This document shows positions 5,576-9,649 of a DNA stretch of 9,649 nt, in pieces. Within the stretch, counting starts at the first letter, position 1, and each line of letters opens with the position of its first letter. The translations under genes were made by a program, and so were the position numbers. Under the pieces are notes generated by a model that saw only the letters and a list, made by a program, of their open reading frames with translations, was not told the DNA's origin and ran no database searches. Source of the DNA: a bacterium (lineage in GTDB: Bacteria; Patescibacteriota; Minisyncoccia; Minisyncoccales; GCA-002788555); assembly GCA_021158595.1 (NCBI GenBank), contig JAGGUF010000024.1, positions 1 to 9,649 on the forward strand, written 5' to 3'.

Positions 5576-6643
5576 ATGGTTTATAAAGACTTTCTTGAGC
5601 AAATTTTTGAAAAGGCTCTTTCAATGGATGCCTCAGACATTCATTTCTCTGTAGGACGATATCCTACCTTGAGAATAGATGGAGATTTAATGCCTCTTAA
5701 GGATGAAAAGGTTTTAGATTCTACTGATACCCGAGAGTTAGCCTTTTTGATTTTAGGAGAAGAGAGAAAAGAAAAGTTTCTTAAGAGAAGAGAATTGGAT
5801 TTGGCTTATGAGTATAAAGGAAAGGCCCGATTTCGGGTAAATATATTTTTTCAAAGAGGAGTAATATCAGTGGCTTTAAGACTAATCCCTTCGAGGATTA
5901 AGACCATTGAGGAATTAAATCTTCCTTCTATTCTTCATCGCTTTACAAAACTTGAGCAAGGCTTTATTTTAATCACTGGTCCTACCGGACATGGAAAATC
6001 CACCACACTTGCCGCTTTAATTGATGAAATAAATAGAGAGAGAGAAGATCATATTATTACCATTGAGGATCCTATTGAGTATATCTTCTCTCAAGATAAA
6101 TCAATTATTGATCAAAGAGAAGTAGGTTATGATACCTTAGATTTTCACCGAGCCCTACGTTCCACCTTACGTCAGGATCCAGATGTGATTATGGTAGGTG
6201 AAATGAGAGATTATGAATCAATGGCTATTGCTCTAACTGCTGCTGAAACAGGACATTTAGTATTTTCAACTCTGCATACTAATTCTGCTGCCCAAACCGT
6301 AGATAGAATTATTGATATTTTTCCTCCTAATCAGCAAGGCCAGATTAGATCTCAACTTGCTTCTGTCTTGAAAGGAGTTGTATCCCAGAGACTTCTTTCT
6401 CGGCGACAAGGAGGAAGAATTCCTGCCTGTGAGATAATGATTGGAACCCCTGCGGTGGCTAATATTATTCGTGAGAATAGAACCCATGAACTTAATATGG
6501 TAATCTCTACCAGCAGAGAAAAGGGAATGATGCCATTGAATGAGTCTTTAAAGGAACTCTTTCAACGAAGAGAGATTAGTTTTGATGAGGCTATTAAGTA
6601 TTCATTAGATCCAGAAGATTTAAAGTTAAGATTGAGAATGTAA
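5576..6643 (+). CDS. pilT: Type IV pilus retraction ATPase PilT
   Basis: A 355-residue cytoplasmic hexameric ATPase that drives pilus retraction and twitching. ASDIHFSVGRYPTLRIDG (19-36) opens the PAS-like N domain. The motor domain has Walker A GPTGHGKST (135-143), Asp box ITIEDPIEYIF (171-181), Walker B DPDVIMVGEMRD (211-222) and His box TGHLVFSTLHT (235-245). TPAVANIIRENRTHEL (301-316) corresponds to the PilT-specific AIRNLIRE region, somewhat changed. It lacks the cysteine zinc site of PilB. I prefer the ATG at 5576: it gives a family-standard N-terminus and follows AGGAAAGG at 5557-5564, one of the few plausible ribosome binding sites in the window. An in-frame TTG at 5552 would add eight residues inside a repeat and is less likely. 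Confidence 0.93.
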   Translation: MVYKDFLEQIFEKALSMDASDIHFSVGRYPTLRIDGDLMPLKDEKVLDSTDTRELAFLILGEERKEKFLKRRELDLAYEYKGKARFRVNIFFQRGVISVALRLIPSRIKTIEELNLPSILHRFTKLEQGFILITGPTGHGKSTTLAALIDEINREREDHIITIEDPIEYIFSQDKSIIDQREVGYDTLDFHRALRSTLRQDPDVIMVGEMRDYESMAIALTAAETGHLVFSTLHTNSAAQTVDRIIDIFPPNQQGQIRSQLASVLKGVVSQRLLSRRQGGRIPACEIMIGTPAVANIIRENRTHELNMVISTSREKGMMPLNESLKELFQRREISFDEAIKYSLDPEDLKLRLRM

Positions 6644-6661
6644 AAGGAAAAAATTTATAAT
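6632..6661 (+). promoter_or_regulatory. Candidate promoter for pilC overlapping the pilT end
   Basis: TTGAGA at 6632-6637 and TATAAT at 6656-6661 are separated by 18 bases. The -35 hexamer is identical to that of the pilM candidate. It would give a leader of about 200 bases that includes the GC-rich palindromes before pilC. The -35 part lies inside pilT coding sequence, so chance is a real possibility. Confidence 0.35.
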
Positions 6662-6702
6662 TCAATCCTCTCTTTTTATTTCTTCTTTCTTTATTTGTAT
6701 TA

Positions 6703-6849
6703 TCCAATCAATTCGGTAACGAAATAAAAAATAGACCCTCCCCCTCTCAAAGGGAGGGGAGGATAGGTAGGGACTCCTCTCCAAATCCTCCCCCTCCCTC
6801 TGGGAGGGAGATAATAACAATCAAACCGTTACCAAATTGGTTAGCAATT
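6703..6849. repeat. Composite palindromic island before pilC
   Basis: The 226-base gap between pilT and pilC holds no gene. Its outer arms are TCCAATCAATTCGGTAACG (6703-6721) and the roughly complementary CGTTACCAAATTGGTTAGC (6827-6845, about 16 of 19 paired). Between them lie two C-run/G-run hairpins: one around 6736-6762 (CCTCCCCCTCTC then AAAGGGAGGGGAGG) and one at 6786-6808 that is identical over 23 bases to positions 8347-8369. The piece GGATAGGTAGGGA between them is a decayed copy of the usual right arm. The preceding stretch 6644-6700 is AT-rich and otherwise featureless apart from a possible -10 box. Confidence 0.85.
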
Positions 6850-6869
6850 CAATTACACTTTAGAAGAAT

Positions 6870-8078
6870 ATGAGATATCGTTATCGAGCGCGAACCTTAA
6901 GAGGTGAACTCCAAACAGGAGAGGTAGAGGCTCCGGCAAGGGAGGCAGCAATTGAAGTTCTTCAGCGTCATAATTTAGTTGTTACTGGTATTGAACCTAT
7001 AGAAGAGGCTAAGGGAATGGGAAGAGAGATAGGAATTTTTCAGAGAGTAAAAGCAAAAGATCTGGTTTTCTTTTTCAGGCAACTCTCTGTTTTATTTTCC
7101 GCTGATGTTCCTTTGGTGGAGGCTCTAAATTCTATTGCTAAACAGACCAAAAATTCTCTCCTGCGTCGAAAGATCTTTGAAATTTCTGCTGATGTTGATG
7201 CAGGAATGGCTTTATCTGAGGCTCTTTCTCAGCATAAAGACACCTTTTCTTTGTTTGTTATAAATATGGTAAAGACAGGTGAGATAGCGGGTAATCTTGT
7301 AAAGGTTCTTAACTATTTAGCAGAACATGTAGAGAGAAGTTATCTTTTAACCGCAAAGATCAGAGGAGCCTTGTATTATCCCGCTTTTGTTCTTTCAGCA
7401 GTTGTTGTTGTAATAATAATAATGCTTACCTTCGTATTGCCAAAGATGAGCGGGATGTTTGAAGAGTTTGGGACAGAACTTCCTCTTCCAACCCGAATAA
7501 TTGTAGGTCTTTCTAAATTTTTTGTCAGCAAAGGCTGGATACTTCTTATTATACTTGTAGTGGGAGGAATTGCTTTGTTTCGCTATATAAAGACTCCTAC
7601 AGGGAAAGCCATAAAAGACAAAATTGAAATCAAACTTCCAATAATTGGCACAATTTTTCAAAACATATATTTTGCCAGGATTACTGAAAACTTAGGGACA
7701 CTAATTCGGGGAGGTATTCCCATTGTTGTGGCTTTAGATACAGTTTCCAAAGTCATTGGGAATACATTATATAAAGAGGTTTTAGAAAAGGCTCGAGATA
7801 ATGTAAGAAAAGGAGAGACCCTGGCAGAGACCTTCTCCAGGAGCGAGGTTATTCCTCCTACATTGTCTCAGATGATTGCGAGTGGAGAAAAGAGTGGCAA
7901 ACTTGATAGGATTTTGTTAGATATTTCTAAGTTTTATAATACAGAGGTTGATACGGCCGTAAATAATCTAATGAGTCTTTTAGAACCAGTGTTAATTGTA
8001 ATTCTTGGTATTGGAGTAGGTATTGTGGCTGCAGGAGTACTTCTTCCTATTTATAATTTAGCAGGATCAATTAGATAA
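6870..8078 (+). CDS. pilC: Type IV pilus inner-membrane platform protein PilC (GspF family)
   Basis: A 402-residue polytopic membrane protein. The N-terminal part (MRYRYRARTLRGELQTGEVE) is the standard PilC opening. Two T2SSF domains follow, at about 66-189 and 268-391, each with the QL/LIRGG...PLVEAL and GE(I/K)(A/S)G(N/K)L signatures (VKTGEIAGNLVKVL 134-147; IASGEKSGKLDRIL 336-349). Membrane helices lie at about 171-192, 222-240 and 369-396. PilC sits in the centre of the PilM/N/O ring and is turned by PilB or PilT to add or remove pilins. Length is normal. The start has only a weak AGAAG before it. The alternative GspF is ruled unlikely by the neighbours. Confidence 0.95.
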   Translation: MRYRYRARTLRGELQTGEVEAPAREAAIEVLQRHNLVVTGIEPIEEAKGMGREIGIFQRVKAKDLVFFFRQLSVLFSADVPLVEALNSIAKQTKNSLLRRKIFEISADVDAGMALSEALSQHKDTFSLFVINMVKTGEIAGNLVKVLNYLAEHVERSYLLTAKIRGALYYPAFVLSAVVVVIIIMLTFVLPKMSGMFEEFGTELPLPTRIIVGLSKFFVSKGWILLIILVVGGIALFRYIKTPTGKAIKDKIEIKLPIIGTIFQNIYFARITENLGTLIRGGIPIVVALDTVSKVIGNTLYKEVLEKARDNVRKGETLAETFSRSEVIPPTLSQMIASGEKSGKLDRILLDISKFYNTEVDTAVNNLMSLLEPVLIVILGIGVGIVAAGVLLPIYNLAGSIR

Positions 8079-8161
8079 TCCTAAAATAAATCTCAAATCT
8101 CAAAATTCAAATTTCAAAATGACAATTCAAAATGCAAAACTAAATAAATCTCAAATGTTAG

Positions 8162-8198
8162 ATGTCAAATGTCAAATCCATATGTCAAATGTCAAATC
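8162..8198. repeat. 17-bp direct repeat pair
   Basis: ATGTCAAATGTCAAATC occurs at 8162-8178 and again at 8182-8198, separated by CAT. Each copy is itself a tandem of ATGTCAA units. AT-rich, inside the pre-pilD island. Confidence 0.9.
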
Positions 8199-8239
8199 TA
8201 AATACAGTAGGAGAAAAAAATCCTAAATCCTAAATCCGA

Positions 8240-8293
8240 CCACAGCCCCTTTCCAAGGGGCTGGGTCGCCCAGCCCTTTAATAAGGGCTGTGG
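8240..8293. repeat. Twin GC hairpins that can also pair with each other
   Basis: Hairpin A pairs 8243-8251 with 8255-8263 (9 bp, loop TCC). Hairpin B pairs 8271-8278 with 8283-8290 (8 bp, loop TAAT). Alternatively the outer strands 8240-8248 and 8285-8293 pair (9 bp), and GGGCTGGG/CCCAGCCC between the hairpins can form an inner stem. The GTCGCCCAGCCC segment at 8265-8276 is identical to 51-62 before ftsQ. No T-run follows, so it is not a clear terminator. Confidence 0.8.
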
Positions 8294-8344
8294 CGAAATC
8301 CTAAACGAAATTCTAAATTTCAATGTTCCAAATCCCACCCCCTC

Positions 8345-8377
8345 TATCCTCCCCCTCCCTCTGGGAGGGGGAGGATA
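8345..8377. repeat. Perfect 15-bp GC-rich hairpin, best copy of the dispersed palindrome
   Basis: TATCCTCCCCCTCCC (8345-8359) and GGGAGGGGGAGGATA (8363-8377) are exact reverse complements around the loop TCT. The full element extends to about 8336-8392 with three bases inserted on one side. It is the reference copy for the pieces at 1-19, 2030-2054, 2663-2723 and 6786-6808. Confidence 0.95.
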
Positions 8378-8495
8378 TAGGTGGGGGAGGGATTTGGAAT
8401 TTATTAGGATTTAGGATCTGGAATTTGAATAAATTAGATTTAAGATGTAGATTTGAGATTTGACTTTTGAGATTTGAGATTTGACTTTAAGATAT

Positions 8496-9293
8496 ATGTT
8501 AATGTTAAAATACTTTTTTATATTTTTATTAGGCCTTTGTATTGGGAGTTTTTTAAATGTTTTGATTGACAGACTTTCCAAACGAGAATCCATTTTGGGT
8601 CGTTCTTATTGCCCTTATTGCAAAAGGACTCTAAGATGGTATGAGTTAATTCCTGTTTTGAGTTTTGTGTTTCTAAGGGGGAGGTGTAGAGGGTGCAAAA
8701 AGAGAATTTCTCTCCAATATCCCTTAGTAGAACTTACTACGGGAGTTCTTTTTACGGCTACAGTTTATTACTTAAACCTTACAGATAAAGGACTGGTATT
8801 TGATATCTCTCATTTAATATCACTCGTTTGTCTTCTATTTATTATAAGTTGCTTAATTGTTATCTTTATGACTGATCTGAAATATATGATTGTTCCTGAT
8901 GAGATAATTTACCCAGCAATAGTTTCAGGAATAGTTTATCAGGTTATTAATTGGCGAATGGCAAGGTTAGAAAATTGGTATTATCCTCTTTTGGCTGGAG
9001 TTGTCCCTTTCCTCTTTTTTCTTTTTCTGGTCTTGGTTACTAAGGGAAAGGGAATGGGTTTTGGAGATGTGAAGATTGCTCTGTTTATGGGCATTTTTCT
9101 CTCCTGGCCCAATATCTTAGTTGCTCTTTCCCTTGCCTTTTTTTCTGGTGCTATAATAGGATTAATATTAGTAGCGCTTAAAAAGAAAGGACTAAAAAGT
9201 GAGATTCCCTTTGCTTGCTTTTTAGCCCCAGCCACTTTAGTGACATTATTTTGGGGAGAACAAATAGTTGAATGGTATCTGGGCATTATTTAA
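8496..9293 (+). CDS. pilD: Type IV prepilin peptidase / N-methyltransferase PilD
   Basis: A 265-residue polytopic membrane aspartyl protease (peptidase family A24) that cleaves prepilin leader peptides and methylates the new N-terminus. Near the start is GLCIGSFLNVLIDRL (about 13-27). The cytoplasmic loop has the four-cysteine zinc motif, CPYC (C39, C42) and CRGC (C64, C67), with the WYELIPVLSF signature between. Catalytic aspartates are D127 in FMTDLKYMIVPD and D191 in GMGFGDVK. About seven or eight hydrophobic segments are visible. Length and both domains are complete. I chose the ATG at 8496; ATG 8502 is equally possible. A TTG at 8481 would place the first codons inside the repeat island and is unlikely. 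No Shine-Dalgarno sequence is seen. Confidence 0.93.
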   Translation: MLMLKYFFIFLLGLCIGSFLNVLIDRLSKRESILGRSYCPYCKRTLRWYELIPVLSFVFLRGRCRGCKKRISLQYPLVELTTGVLFTATVYYLNLTDKGLVFDISHLISLVCLLFIISCLIVIFMTDLKYMIVPDEIIYPAIVSGIVYQVINWRMARLENWYYPLLAGVVPFLFFLFLVLVTKGKGMGFGDVKIALFMGIFLSWPNILVALSLAFFSGAIIGLILVALKKKGLKSEIPFACFLAPATLVTLFWGEQIVEWYLGII

Positions 9294-9317
9294 ACATTCT
9301 AACATTCTAACATTCTA
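9294..9317. repeat. 8-bp tandem repeat between pilD and the next gene
   Basis: ACATTCTA is repeated three times (9294-9301, 9302-9309, 9310-9317) followed by a partial ACA and then ATG. It makes up the entire 27-base gap. Confidence 0.95.
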
Positions 9318-9320
9318 ACA

Positions 9321-9649
9321 ATGAGAAATGACTTTTCTGATAAATTAAAAAGAAAGATGGATGAATATGTTCATCTGGTTTATAAATTAACAAGAAAATT
9401 TCCAAAAGAAGAGTTGTATGGAACAACTTCTCAATTAAGAAGAGCCGCTTTGTCAGTAATTTTGAATTATATTGAAGGATTCGCTCGTCGGAAAAAGGCA
9501 GTTAAACAAAACTTTTGGGAAATTTCTTACGGTTCTTTAAAAGAATCAAAGTATCTTTTATATTTTTCTTTAAAAGAAACTTATATTACTCAAAAAGATT
9601 ACAAAAAGGCAATAAAGTTAACTGAAGAAATTGGTGCTATGCTCTGGCG
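9321..9649 (+). CDS. Four-helix-bundle protein (S23/IVP family), 3' end outside the window
   Basis: An open frame from ATG 9321 reaches the end of the window, giving 109 residues without a stop. The text KFPKEELYGTTSQLRRAALSV followed by ILNYIEGFARRKK matches the family signature FP..E.YGL..QlrRA..S...NIAEG..R, and FWEISYGSLKESKYLL is the usual third-helix motif. Members are about 115-125 residues, so only a few residues are missing. The family was named from intervening sequences in 23S rRNA genes and is related in fold to Avd of diversity-generating retroelements; the role of free-standing copies is not known. It has no evident part in the pilus machine and follows pilD after only a tandem repeat, with no Shine-Dalgarno sequence. 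Confidence 0.88.
   Translation, partial: MRNDFSDKLKRKMDEYVHLVYKLTRKFPKEELYGTTSQLRRAALSVILNYIEGFARRKKAVKQNFWEISYGSLKESKYLLYFSLKETYITQKDYKKAIKLTEEIGAMLW

Larger units (their letters stand above)
8086..8485. repeat. Nested palindromic island of about 400 bases between pilC and pilD
   Basis: This 417-base gap (8079-8495) contains no gene. Its outermost arms are AT-rich: 8086-8121 and the reverse complement of 8450-8485 match at about 31 of 36 positions (AAATCTCAAATCTCAAAA core). Inside them, TCCTAAATCCTAAATCC (8221-8237) faces AGGATTTAGGAT (8406-8417), and TTCCAAATCCC (8326-8336) faces GGGATTTGGAA (8389-8399) exactly. At the centre is a GC-rich hairpin at 8345-8377. The left side also carries a double GC hairpin at 8240-8293. 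The right end stops about 10 bases before the pilD start codon. Confidence 0.85.

Noticed and set aside
8086..8200. CRISPR array
   Set aside because: The AT-rich strings are short, overlapping and without regular spacers, and no cas gene is present.
8481..8495. TTG start for pilD
   Set aside because: The added codons belong to the right arm of the palindromic island; the ATG at 8496 or 8502 leads directly into the usual first membrane helix.
8451..8495. Promoter for pilD built from TTGAGA/TTGACT strings
   Set aside because: Several -35-like hexamers occur because the repeat unit is TTGAGATT, but no -10 hexamer lies at a suitable distance.
8411..8593. Minus-strand open frame over the pilD start
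   Set aside because: The residues are mostly a translation of the AAATCTCAAATCTC repeat (QISKVKSQI), and it overlaps a well-supported gene.
9321..9649. Diversity-generating retroelement accessory gene (avd)
   Set aside because: The fold family is related, but no reverse transcriptase, template repeat or variable repeat can be seen; the S23/IVP family signature fits better.

Overview
The window looks like part of a chromosome from a low-GC, gene-dense bacterium, most plausibly a member of the Patescibacteria (Candidate Phyla Radiation, Parcubacteria-like). The reasons are: an AT-rich coding strand with all genes co-directional, very compact type IV pilus (T4P) genes, no outer-membrane secretin gene in the cluster, start codons mostly without a Shine-Dalgarno sequence, standard stop usage including TGA, and gaps filled by GC-rich palindromes and short AT-rich repeat strings. 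The lineage is an inference from gene style, not a measured placement.

Layout, all on the + strand: ftsQ-like cell-division gene (113-910); pilM (961-2019); pilN (2128-2658); pilO (2770-3372); a 112-residue single-pass membrane protein that sits where pilP would be and ends in a PilP-like motif (3463-3801); pilB extension ATPase (3804-5531); pilT retraction ATPase (5576-6643); pilC platform protein (6870-8078); pilD prepilin peptidase (8496-9293); and the start of a four-helix-bundle (S23/IVP-like) protein that runs off the end (9321-9649).

Together the T4P genes encode nearly a full inner-membrane pilus machine: a PilM ring in the cytoplasm, PilN/PilO and a small PilP-like protein in the membrane, PilC as rotor, PilB and PilT as alternating motors, and PilD to cleave and methylate prepilins. 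No pilin subunit and no secretin gene are visible here.

The gaps are the unusual part. Most gaps longer than about 80 bases contain inverted repeats, which often end just before the next start codon. Three recurring modules can be seen: (i) a C-run/G-run palindrome whose right half reads like GGATACAGGTGGGGGAGGGA; (ii) a GTCGCCCAGCCC hairpin; (iii) AT-rich strings (AAATCTCAAATCTC, ATTTTGAATTGTCATTTTG, GTTACCAAATTGGTTAGC). The largest island, 8079-8495, is a nested palindrome of about 400 bases in front of pilD. A second notable point is that PilN and the PilP-like protein share the same N-terminal pattern (MAISF...TKGK.KF) with different synonymous codons, suggesting a common cytoplasmic docking peptide.
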